This document shows, in pieces, positions 56,333 through 63,646 of a DNA stretch of 63,762 nt. The DNA is from Kluyvera ascorbata ATCC 33433 (GTDB lineage Bacteria > Pseudomonadota > Gammaproteobacteria > Enterobacterales > Enterobacteriaceae), in assembly GCF_000735365.1 (NCBI RefSeq), contig NZ_JMPL01000016.1, forward strand, positions 1 to 63,762, written 5' to 3'. Numbering within the stretch: position 1 is the stretch's first letter; every line of letters begins with the position of its first letter. Below the pieces are notes generated by a model. The model worked only from the letters and a program-made list of their open reading frames with translations. It was not told where the DNA came from and made no database searches. The translations under genes and the position numbers were made by a program.

Positions 56333-57328
56333 ATGGCTGATACTTCGTACAGTCCCGATCTGTTTCGCCCACATTATGGCGGGGTGGAATCCGACAATGA
56401 TATTCACATCGAGGCTTATGACCGGGATGTCCAGACCCGTTTAGAGTCCAAATCCGTATTTCTGGCCGAGGGGCTGTCTACTTACAGGCCGCTGAAAGCC
56501 AGCAACCAATACCGCATTGATCGCCTGAGTGGTGATCTTGAGGTGAAGGGCAGAACCGCTGGGCAATCGCTGGAGCCTACCGCCGTTAAGTCGGACAAGC
56601 TGATTATCTCTGTGGATACGCTGAGCTATATCCGCATCCCGATTGACTATCAGGATGACTGGACAGCACCCACCTTTCGCGCAGAGCTGAGCCGCAATAT
56701 CGGTACTGCTCACGCTAAATTCTACGACGAAGCGCACACCATCCAGCTAATCAAAGCGACTGACTTTGTACCGCCGCCGACACTGCAACCAACGTTTAAC
56801 CCGCTTACGGATAATGTTGTCTCGCTCGACCTGACCACGGGGAGCGAAGAGGATGCAGCTAACGAACTGGTTCACGTTATCAAAGCTGCTGTTAATCGAT
56901 TCCTGACTGAGAAAGATATTCCGGTGGCGGAGCTGGTACTGCTTATCGACCCGGCTTGGTTCAGCATCCTGATGGAACATAAGAAGCTGATGAACGTGCG
57001 CTATAGCCGGGATGGCGGCAACGATTACGCATGGCGTCGTGTTGGCTATGTCGCTGGAGTGCGAGTTATCGAGCTGAATAGTTACCCGCAGGAAGCCATT
57101 ACCGGGCATGAACTGGGCGCTGATTATGACGTTACCGCAGAGGAAGCGCTGACGAGGGCGACGCTGTTTAAACCTTCCTCGGTACTGTTGACGGTCGAAG
57201 CGCAGAGCGTCATCAATCGCCAGTGGGATGATGAACGCGAAATGACGATGGTGATGGACTCATATCGCCTGTTCAACGTTGGGCTGCGTCGTCCTGACTG
57301 CGTTATCAATTTCCGACAAGCTGCATAA
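56333..57328 (+). CDS. Major capsid protein, T7-like podovirus type
   Basis: A 331-residue HK97-fold-type capsid protein. Segments DKLIISVDTLSYIRIPIDYQ (88-107), AELSRNIGTAHAKFYDEAH (117-135), a VLLIDPAWFSILMEH strand-helix and VGYVAGVRVIELNSYP follow the order seen in T7 gp10: strand, iyDiedam-type helix, YtsqlG helix, vDPdsysaIL and mGfeVve. ATG 56333 after TAGGAG is used, not an upstream codon at 56288. It would form the shell of a particle; no portal gene is present in the element. Confidence 0.8.
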   Translation: MADTSYSPDLFRPHYGGVESDNDIHIEAYDRDVQTRLESKSVFLAEGLSTYRPLKASNQYRIDRLSGDLEVKGRTAGQSLEPTAVKSDKLIISVDTLSYIRIPIDYQDDWTAPTFRAELSRNIGTAHAKFYDEAHTIQLIKATDFVPPPTLQPTFNPLTDNVVSLDLTTGSEEDAANELVHVIKAAVNRFLTEKDIPVAELVLLIDPAWFSILMEHKKLMNVRYSRDGGNDYAWRRVGYVAGVRVIELNSYPQEAITGHELGADYDVTAEEALTRATLFKPSSVLLTVEAQSVINRQWDDEREMTMVMDSYRLFNVGLRRPDCVINFRQAA

Positions 57329-57344
57329 CTGGAGGGGCTGAGTC

Positions 57345-57854
57345 ATGGTTAATGATGCTTACGCCCCTGAGCTGTTGCGATCCCTTTTCCTGTATGACCC
57401 GGTGACAGGTCGCCTGCACCATAAAGCTAACCGACGCCGGGTTAAGGCTGGCTCCTATGCTGACTCCACCCGGCGAGCTGATGGCTACCGTCAAGTTGCC
57501 CTGCGACTTGATGGCAAGCAGTACCAGCTAAAAGCCCATCGCGTGGCATGGATTCTTGCGCATGGCGCTATTCCTCACGGTAAGCAGATCGATCACATCA
57601 ACGGTACCCGTGACGAGAACCGCCTATGCAATCTGCGTTTGGTTACGCAGCGGGAAAACGACCAGAACCGACGCAAGGCAAGGGGATATAGCTGGAATAA
57701 AGGCTGTAGCAAATGGGAGGCTTACATACGCGTTGATGGTGTACTCCGTCACCTTGGCTTATTTACTACCGAAGCGGCGGCGCGTGCTGCCTATCTAAAA
57801 GCTAAAGCCAGATACCATCCCTCAACGCCAGCCGATTTGTTGCAGGCTGCCTAA
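57345..57854 (+). CDS. HNH endonuclease with AP2 DNA-binding domain
   Basis: A 169-residue phage-type HNH_3 nuclease. The core is KAHRVAWIL then IDHINGTRDENRLCNLRLV (about 84-102); the C-terminal AP2-type DNA-binding part is SKWEAYIRVDGVLRHLGLF. Such genes are often free-standing homing endonucleases of phages, so it may be a selfish insertion within the element rather than a functional part. GGAGG precedes the start. Confidence 0.88.
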   Translation: MVNDAYAPELLRSLFLYDPVTGRLHHKANRRRVKAGSYADSTRRADGYRQVALRLDGKQYQLKAHRVAWILAHGAIPHGKQIDHINGTRDENRLCNLRLVTQRENDQNRRKARGYSWNKGCSKWEAYIRVDGVLRHLGLFTTEAAARAAYLKAKARYHPSTPADLLQAA

Positions 57855-57872
57855 TCCTCGGAGGTTCCATAT

Positions 57873-58298
57873 ATGGCTGATGAAAAGCCGATTAGAGCGC
57901 TGGCAGATGATGACCCACGCCGCCAGCGGTACGCTGAACTGATGGCGCAGGCTGGCCGCATGACTATTCCCCGACTGCATCCAGGCGATGCTAATAGTGT
58001 TATGAGCCAACTTGCGACGATGCTCGGCGCACCTGTCCCGATAGTCGGTGCTATGACTGAGCACGCCGCTGCATGGCGTGCCTGTATGCTGGAGCAAGGG
58101 CTTGGCGATCTTCTGGATGGCTTGAGTAAACAGGTGCTGACCATCTTCTTTATGCTCTGCTGGAGAGACAGCGCCTTGCGATTGGCGGGTAAGCAAAAGG
58201 AACGGCTTACAGCGGCCAGCGAGGGTTTGACCATTGAGCAATACCGGGCAATGCACCCGGCTTACAGAGAGAATAAAGAAGATGATAACCACGATTAA
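57873..58298 (+). CDS. Hypothetical protein
   Basis: A 141-residue helical protein with no recognised family. A hydrophobic helix (QVLTIFFMLCWRDSALRL, about 89-106) is amphipathic rather than clearly transmembrane. Position after the capsid gene would fit a head-completion or small-terminase role, but no sequence feature supports this. CGGAGG precedes the start; it overlaps the next gene by 17 bp. Confidence 0.76.
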   Translation: MADEKPIRALADDDPRRQRYAELMAQAGRMTIPRLHPGDANSVMSQLATMLGAPVPIVGAMTEHAAAWRACMLEQGLGDLLDGLSKQVLTIFFMLCWRDSALRLAGKQKERLTAASEGLTIEQYRAMHPAYRENKEDDNHD

Positions 58299-58581
58299 AT
58301 TAAGGTGGCGGTACATCGAGCCGCCGCCAATGACTGGCGCACTCGCTGACCTGAAACAGTGGGTAATGGATACCGGAGAGCCTGAGCTGGAAGCTGAATT
58401 TCGTAAGCTGCTGGGGCTAATGCGCCGCAACGGTATTAGTGACGAACGCGTTAATGCGATGGCTGATGAGCTTTATGTTCTGGTTTGCCAACGCCAGTGC
58501 GAAGAATACGAAGCCTGCAAGCGGGCTGCGTCTGACAATGGAGACTTTGAATCATGGTTACACGGACAGACCAACTACTAA
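58282..58581 (+). CDS. Hypothetical protein
   Basis: A 99-residue protein, MITTIKLRWRYIEPPPMTGA at its start, with two cysteines (VCQRQCEEYEACK makes three) in the C-terminal half. No family recognised. It overlaps both neighbours (17 bp and 28 bp). Confidence 0.72.
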   Translation: MITTIKLRWRYIEPPPMTGALADLKQWVMDTGEPELEAEFRKLLGLMRRNGISDERVNAMADELYVLVCQRQCEEYEACKRAASDNGDFESWLHGQTNY

Positions 58582-58979
58582 GAAAAGCGATGCGGGACTA
58601 TCTGGAACACCTCGGCAACATGCCGTTGGCTGAACGGATTACAAATGCTGCTGTATTCGAAGATGTGTATCGCTTCCTGTTGAATGGTTCCGGTCGGCTG
58701 GAGTTGCGCCGCGCTGATGTGGCCGCTGTCCGTATCTTCCTGTGGAATTATCAATACCGACGCTGTGCGGTGACAGGTAAGCCGCTGCGCCTTACGTCTG
58801 CTGTGCTAGATCACTGCCACCGAACCGGGCGCGTGCGTGCTGTGGTGCATCGTTCTGCTAACGCTGCTGAGGGAGGCCGCTACGTTGGGCGGACGTGTGG
58901 TGTTAGCGTTGCGAACTTAAGGGCTATGGTTGGCAGCTATCGCAAGCAATACACTGGTATTGGCGTGTTATATCCATAA
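58554..58979 (+). CDS. Endonuclease VII-like protein
   Basis: A 141-residue protein with the recombination endonuclease VII pattern: CAVTGKPL, then LDHCHRTGRVRAVVHRSANA, an HNH-like site, and a C-terminal helical part. Phage enzymes of this family resolve Holliday junctions and branched DNA before packaging. The first zinc knuckle has only one visible Cys (the usual pair is reduced), so activity may differ. It overlaps the upstream gene by 28 bp. Confidence 0.82.
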   Translation: MVTRTDQLLRKAMRDYLEHLGNMPLAERITNAAVFEDVYRFLLNGSGRLELRRADVAAVRIFLWNYQYRRCAVTGKPLRLTSAVLDHCHRTGRVRAVVHRSANAAEGGRYVGRTCGVSVANLRAMVGSYRKQYTGIGVLYP

Positions 58980-59020
58980 CTGCGGGGTAATAAACCCCGC
59001 CGAAATAGTAGCGTAGCCAC

Positions 59021-59923
59021 TCAAACAGGAATGTTATAGTAATGACAAATTGCATTAGTTAGTAGAGCTGGTGCAGCAGACGCTGCAATATTTAGCGTCC
59101 CCGCATATGCTTTACCAATCATATTTACAACCCACTTCCCAAGGCTATCACTGAAATTGTCCGGGGTAGTTGGGGCGGGTGATTCTTGTATAGCTTGATG
59201 AAGGCTCTTAATATCTTCATCATTAGCGCCCCAATCCTTGAGCTGCTTTTCAAGCGAGTTGAAGTCTCCAGCGTTGACAGTATTATTTTGTGAAATGTCC
59301 CCGTTACCAGAGCCAATAACGCCAGCATTGTTTACGTTGCCATGAATGTTGGTCACGTTATGGACAGTCATTGGTGCTACCTCTTTTTCTCTTAATGAAA
59401 ACTGTAACCCTTCGCCTAAAATACCCTTTGACTCTAAGTCTAAAGACCAGTCGAGGATCTTATTCCTAACGGTAGTAATTACATGTTCTAGTACACCAGC
59501 GCTTATAACCCATACCATCTCAGTCTTTTGTCCGATACTTTGAGCTAATGTATCAGCCATCCAATCCGGGAGAGGTAAAAAAGGGTTTTCTCCTTTATTA
59601 CTCATCTTTTTTATAGATGATATTGATTCTGTAATGTGAAACGTTGATACCATTGCATTTAATTCCGCGTCGTTGAAATTGACCACAAGCGGAACCCAGC
59701 TTTGATGTTGGGGACTATATGCTTTTAACTGCGATTGACCTTTCCTGTATTCAGGAACCGTATCAAAGCTGGGATAGCCATTTAATTCGAGCTGTATCCA
59801 CTCGGTCAAATCGCTGAGGCCGAGCTTCACTGCAATCATTTTGGCCTTCATGAGTACAGATAAAATGTCGGAGTCGGGATCGCACGCTAGTGCTTGAAGT
59901 TCAAGAACTGGTGAGTTAGCCAT
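59021..59923 (-). CDS. AbiTii-domain abortive-infection-type protein
   Basis: A 300-residue protein. The N-terminal AbiTii-like part (about 5-190) has the hallmark SVLMKAKMIAVKLG and EWIQLELNGY (41-50) followed by PEYRKGQSQLK. A glycine/asparagine strand repeat NIHGNVNNAGVIGSGNGDI (192-210) resembles polymerising beta-helix segments. The C-terminal helices end with a hydrophobic Ala-rich stretch (GTLNIAASAAPALLTNAI). The gene is AT-rich, convergent with the capsid block, and likely protects the host, or the helper phage-satellite balance, against other phages. Mechanism unknown. Confidence 0.82.
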   Translation of the reverse strand: MANSPVLELQALACDPDSDILSVLMKAKMIAVKLGLSDLTEWIQLELNGYPSFDTVPEYRKGQSQLKAYSPQHQSWVPLVVNFNDAELNAMVSTFHITESISSIKKMSNKGENPFLPLPDWMADTLAQSIGQKTEMVWVISAGVLEHVITTVRNKILDWSLDLESKGILGEGLQFSLREKEVAPMTVHNVTNIHGNVNNAGVIGSGNGDISQNNTVNAGDFNSLEKQLKDWGANDEDIKSLHQAIQESPAPTTPDNFSDSLGKWVVNMIGKAYAGTLNIAASAAPALLTNAICHYYNIPV

Positions 59924-60010
59924 ATCAAGACCTTAGTATTGTTTTGATAAGGTATCTTACCCGCATCGAACCATGCAGTCTAAGGTTCGCAGGCTAAACT
60001 CACCCATGAG

Positions 60011-61222
60011 TTAGATGTTTATTCCTTCATGCTGGATGAGTTCGACATACTTACCGATCTCTATAGGGGAAGCTGCATTTTTCGAGTAAGTTTTGAAGCT
60101 CTCTGTACTCCCGCGCTCATGACCGACGAGCAGGGCAATACGATCTTCTGGCACTTGAGCACGGTCGAGCTGTTGCACAAAAGCATGTCGGAGTGAATGA
60201 AACACTTTCCTCTCTGCGGCAAGTTCACCAAGAGCTTTACGCTTTGCCCTTGTGAACTGCTGCGTATGCCACGTTGAGCGTTTCCCATCCGCCCGGTCTG
60301 TGATTGAAGCGTGATAGAACAGGAAACCGCTATGTGTGGTTTTGAGCAATGATTTCACTAGGGGGATTAGCTTGCTGTGTACTGGGACGATTCGTGCCGC
60401 GCTCTTGGTCTTCCCCTCGGTGATCTCAAAGCACAAAACGCCCTCGATGGTTTTAATACTGCTCTCACGCAGCGTACATATTTCATTGATCCGCATACCG
60501 CTGTAAGCACCAATAGCCGTTACCGCCTTCATCTCGTCATCAAGCAAGGTATAGACCTTTGCCAGCTCTCCCGGTGCGAAGACTTCATAGCTGACCTTGC
60601 TGCTTTTTGCTTCGAGTGCATGACCACGCCAAGGGTTATCCTGTGGCGCATCGTGATAGCGATTGCGTGCCAAATCCCATATCTGCGCCAGTGCGCTTAT
60701 ATAGTTTTGGATAGTTTGGGGCGCTCGCTCAGTTTTGAGTTTATCTAACCAGCCTGTAACTATGGTTCGGTTAATATCCCGCAACTGAACATCTTTCTTT
60801 TTCAGGTGGGTTAACAGCACCTCTACGGCTTTGTTGGTCTTGGATAGTGTAGTTAGCTTTCTCTTCTTGCTGTATTGGAGAAGATACAGATCGCGCATTT
60901 TAAGTAGGGAAGGGCAAGCCTGAACCGATGCACCAAATGATGCGGGGGCTTCCTTAGCATACAAACTGACACGGCGTAGCTCATCAATGATTTGATCTAC
61001 GGATGAGCCGCCTTGTGGCTTAAGCAGATTCCGTAAGCGAGTCCATTCCAGAGCAATAGCATCGCGAAACAATCGCGCTTGCCGTATGTCTCGTGTCCCT
61101 GTGCTTTTCATAAAGTAGCGTTTCCCTTGGAACAGGTGGCGCATGTAGCTGGGGATAGCTATCCGCACGAGGTAATTCCCGCAGGGATCTAAAACTAGAT
61201 AACGATCTCTCTTGAAACTCAT
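60011..61222 (-). CDS. Tyrosine integrase
   Basis: A 403-residue phage-type integrase. N-terminal arm-binding part (YLVLDPCGNYLVRIAIP), core-binding SAM-like domain (about 105-195), and the catalytic domain with Arg244 (GAYSGMRINEI), Lys271, His342-x-x-Arg345 (FHSLRHAF), His368 (LVGHERG) and Tyr379 (FKTYSKN): all six residues are present. Its start is about 130 bp from the right boundary repeat, and it reads into the element. It should catalyse integration into leuX and excision. Confidence 0.95.
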   Translation of the reverse strand: MSFKRDRYLVLDPCGNYLVRIAIPSYMRHLFQGKRYFMKSTGTRDIRQARLFRDAIALEWTRLRNLLKPQGGSSVDQIIDELRRVSLYAKEAPASFGASVQACPSLLKMRDLYLLQYSKKRKLTTLSKTNKAVEVLLTHLKKKDVQLRDINRTIVTGWLDKLKTERAPQTIQNYISALAQIWDLARNRYHDAPQDNPWRGHALEAKSSKVSYEVFAPGELAKVYTLLDDEMKAVTAIGAYSGMRINEICTLRESSIKTIEGVLCFEITEGKTKSAARIVPVHSKLIPLVKSLLKTTHSGFLFYHASITDRADGKRSTWHTQQFTRAKRKALGELAAERKVFHSLRHAFVQQLDRAQVPEDRIALLVGHERGSTESFKTYSKNAASPIEIGKYVELIQHEGINI

Positions 61223-61355
61223 ACAAACCCCGGTTATGTTGTCGGGGCTTTTTCATGGCTAAACAGTCTGTGAAATGTGCCGGGGTTATGAGCTTTAGTC
61301 TAGCTAGTTCAACGAGTTAACGATGATTGTTGAAGCAAGCTAAGCCGCCTAAACC

Positions 61356-61380
61356 CGTGCCGGTTCGAGTCCGGCCTTCG
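61356..61380. repeat. attR core (25-bp direct repeat)
   Basis: Exact copy of the leuX 3' segment at 46771-46795. The following bases here are CTCCAT, not GCACCA as in the tRNA, so this copy cannot by itself rebuild a normal acceptor stem. Confidence 0.88.
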
Positions 61381-61404
61381 CTCCATCCCCTTATGGACTT
61401 TCCC

Positions 61405-61969
61405 CTAAACCCCATACCCCTTATTCCCCCCAGAAGTAATACAATACCTCCCTCCACGCGGCCCAATACACACGTTCCCTGAAGAGCACGAACAAGACGA
61501 ACCATAGGATGGCGATCTCACGGGCTGTTTTGCCGGTGCACTATGCCGTTCCGCTGGTCGTTGCTTAACTGCTGGAGCGTTCTGTGAGAGGTCATTCTTG
61601 ATATAGCATCCCGCCATTTTACATAAATATGCTGAACCAACCCAGCGTTCTTGCTCTTTAGCTGCACTTATCCGACTCCATGTATCGCGCTGCTCATACA
61701 CGTTGACGGATGTTCCTCTTTTCAATGCCGAGTGCGTTTCCTTTTGGGGAACTACGCACCTTTAAAGCTTCAGCATTCACATAGCGGTGCTCGGGTTGTT
61801 CAGACCCAGTGATGTCAGGTATTCGCGGAGCTGCCGAAAGTGAACTTGAACTTGAACTTGATGTGTTTGAGTTTTAAACTCTACTTTCGGTAGCTGGTGT
61901 TTTATCATTTTTGGCAAAGAGCCAGATAAAAAATAAAATAATAACTAACCCAATTGTTTTATTCTTCAT
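61405..61969 (-). pseudogene. Broken SH3-domain exported or membrane-anchored protein
   Basis: The gene starts at ATG 61967-61969 with a hydrophobic N terminus (MKNKTIGLVIILFFIWLFAK). After 31 codons (ATESRV) there is an in-frame TAA; the same frame continues with a Ser-rich linker and the start of a bacterial SH3 domain (RYVNAEALKVRSSPKG). In the CCCCAAAAGG run the frame shifts, and the rest of the SH3 domain (LKRGTSVNVYEQRDTWSRIS) and a Cys-rich tail (SGNVCIGPRGGRYCITSGG) lie in the other frame. So one nonsense and one frameshift change broke it. It lies just outside the element. Confidence 0.82.
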
Positions 61970-62154
61970 AGTCGCCTGAATACGTATCATAATATGTGGG
62001 AAATCATAGCGTATTCAATGTGCTGATAATTGTGTTCTAACTCATAGTACTGGAAGTAAGTGGTAAATATCTCAGTGCCAAACGACCATAAATACGGCTT
62101 TCCCTAAATAAGCAGCCAACAAAAAGGCGCCTCTCAGCGCCTAATCTCCCCCCT

Positions 62155-62490
62155 TCACCCCCGACTTCCTTTCCCCGCAATCACCCCAATAAACTCCCTA
62201 ACCTGCCTCCGCTTCCGCACCGACATTTTCCCCACCACTCGCGCCGTCTCCAGCACATCGTCAGCTTCACCTTCCACCGCCGTCAGCACCATACACCCCT
62301 TCATCACCCGCACCTCAACCTTCGTGCCGGTGGCAAACCCTGCTGCTTCCAGCCATTGCCCCTTCATCATCACCGCCGGAACGCGATGATAATCTGGCGC
62401 GCGGCTCGCATAACTCACGGTTAAATTCCGCTTATTTCCTTCGGCTACTTCTGGTTCAAATGAATCTGCAATACAATCGGTATTAGTCAT
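62155..62490 (-). CDS. symE: SymE family type I toxin
   Basis: A 111-residue SymE protein, AbrB-fold derived; in E. coli it is SOS-induced and affects RNA and nucleoid structure. Conserved parts are LTVSYASRAPDYHRVPAV, MKGQWLEAAGFATGT and the C-terminal QVREFIGVIAGK. ATG 62490 matches E. coli; the frame upstream overlaps the SymR region. A candidate LexA box lies about 80 bp upstream, and the antisense RNA SymR covers the start. Confidence 0.93.
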   Translation of the reverse strand: MTNTDCIADSFEPEVAEGNKRNLTVSYASRAPDYHRVPAVMMKGQWLEAAGFATGTKVEVRVMKGCMVLTAVEGEADDVLETARVVGKMSVRKRRQVREFIGVIAGKGSRG

Positions 62491-62561
62491 AGTTGCTATT
62501 CTCGTGAAATAGTAGGTGTGATTAGCGATGCGGGCGTGTTGGCGCACACCCGCATCGCGCA
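62485..62561 (+). ncRNA. symR: SymR antisense RNA
   Basis: The plus strand opposite the symE start matches the E. coli SymR layout: it begins AGTCATAGTTGCTATTCTCG and ends in a strong hairpin GCGATGCGGG/CCCGCATCGC. The estimated length is 77 nt. It should block symE translation and destabilise its mRNA. Ends are set by analogy. Confidence 0.8.
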
Positions 62562-62568
62562 AAATAAC

Positions 62569-62588
62569 ACCTGTAAATATACCCAGTA
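62569..62588. promoter_or_regulatory. Candidate LexA box of symE
   Basis: ACCTGTAAATATACCCAGTA fits the LexA pattern CTGT-N8-ACAG with one mismatch (CCAG). It is upstream of symE in the expected place. Confidence 0.65.
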
Positions 62589-62715
62589 CAGAAAATAAAA
62601 GCCAGCCGAAAATAAAACGTAATTAACGCTATTAAATATAAAACCGGAAACCGTTATTAATATTATCTATTAAAAACAGTCTCCGTATTAATAATGAAAA
62701 TAGATAACCGCAAAA

Positions 62716-63468
62716 TCACGACATCACCAGCGCCGCCTGAATATACCGCTGCGGCGACACCCCCAGCTTCTTCCTGAACATCGCAATAAACGCACTCGCG
62801 CTGGCATAGCCCAGCTCCTGCGCCAGCGTATTCACCGCCACGCCGCGCGCCAGATTACACACCGCCTCTAGCAGGCGAATCTGCTGCCGCCATTCGGAAA
62901 AACTCAGGTGCGTCTCTTCGCGGAACAGGCGTGCCAGCGTGCGTTCGCTGGCTCCGACCTTTTGACCCCACCAGGCGAGAGTCGCGGTATGATCCAACTC
63001 GCGGCACAGCGTATCGCAGACCTGACGCACCCGGCGGTCGCTCGGGAGGATCACGTGGCACAGCGCGGCGGCGGGGAGTCGCTGTAGCTCGTCGGCCAGC
63101 AGCGCCTGAAGCAGGGCCATCCGTTCCGGGGGAATGGCATCTTCAAGCCCGGCATCAATCAGGGTGTGGAGTAGGGGAGTGGCGGTCAGGCCGCGGCACT
63201 GATTGCCAAACAGGCGGGAAGCCTGCGGGCTAAGGTACAGGTTCTGCGTCACCACGCGATCCACGGCCTGAAGCCCGTGCGGCAGCCCGCCGGGTAGCCA
63301 GATTGCGCGGCCGGGCGACAGCAGCCAGATATGCTGCGGGGTGACGATTTTTGCCACGCCGCTCAGCGGGTAAATCAACTGCCCCTGTTCGTGCTGGTGA
63401 ACCGGCTCTTCGCTGCCCGGGGCGTATTTGAGCTGGCGCAGCCCTTCAATCGCGTTCGGAATGGTCAT
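62716..63468 (-). CDS. AraC-family transcriptional regulator with cupin domain
   Basis: A 250-residue regulator. The N-terminal cupin begins PVHQHEQGQLIYPLSG and continues to about 90; the C-terminal double HTH includes KVGASERTLARLFREETHLS and ELGYASASAFIAMFRKKLGV. ATG 63468 behind AGGTGA is preferred over GTG 63474. It is divergent from the gene starting at 63647, which it may control. Such cupin-AraC proteins often respond to small metabolites or metal chelates. Confidence 0.92.
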   Translation of the reverse strand: MTIPNAIEGLRQLKYAPGSEEPVHQHEQGQLIYPLSGVAKIVTPQHIWLLSPGRAIWLPGGLPHGLQAVDRVVTQNLYLSPQASRLFGNQCRGLTATPLLHTLIDAGLEDAIPPERMALLQALLADELQRLPAAALCHVILPSDRRVRQVCDTLCRELDHTATLAWWGQKVGASERTLARLFREETHLSFSEWRQQIRLLEAVCNLARGVAVNTLAQELGYASASAFIAMFRKKLGVSPQRYIQAALVMS

Positions 63469-63598
63469 CTTCACCTGCCCTCTGTCTGATTCTCACCATT
63501 TATGCTTACTGCTGCGTTTAGAGACAACTTTTGTCCGTATGGCGACATCCAGGTGGCCAGTGACGCCATTCTGCCACGGACGGGCTTCTCTTTTAAAC

Positions 63599-63617
63599 TT
63601 GAATAATTATCATTTCC
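63599..63617. promoter_or_regulatory. Candidate Fur box
   Basis: TTGAATAATTATCATTTCC agrees with 12 of 19 positions of the Fur consensus, including ATCATT. It lies 30 bp upstream of the exported-protein gene. Confidence 0.5.
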
Positions 63618-63646
63618 ATCCAATTCTAATAACAGTCGGAAATGCT

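Larger units (their letters stand above)
46771..61380. mobile_element. Integrative element in leuX carrying T7-like capsid genes
   Basis: A 14.6-kb element bounded by an exact 25-bp copy of the leuX T-arm/3' end. The tyrosine integrase is at the right end, and a serine recombinase sits near the left. Between them are a RecQ-like helicase, many small overlapping genes, scaffold-like and capsid genes of the T7 group, two phage-type nucleases and an AbiTii-type defence gene. No portal, terminase, tail, holin or lysin gene was recognised. This points to a phage satellite or capsid-bearing island rather than a prophage. Flanking genes at both ends have lower GC than the core. Confidence 0.85.

Noticed and set aside
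57873-58298. Small terminase subunit
   Set aside because: Considered from position after the capsid gene, but no HTH or terminase motif is visible; left as hypothetical.
46771-61380. Ordinary prophage
   Set aside because: Portal, terminase, tail, holin/lysin and repressor/antirepressor genes are not seen, although the integrase and element ends are intact.
46771-61380. Integrative conjugative element
   Set aside because: No relaxase, type IV coupling protein or mating-pair genes are present.
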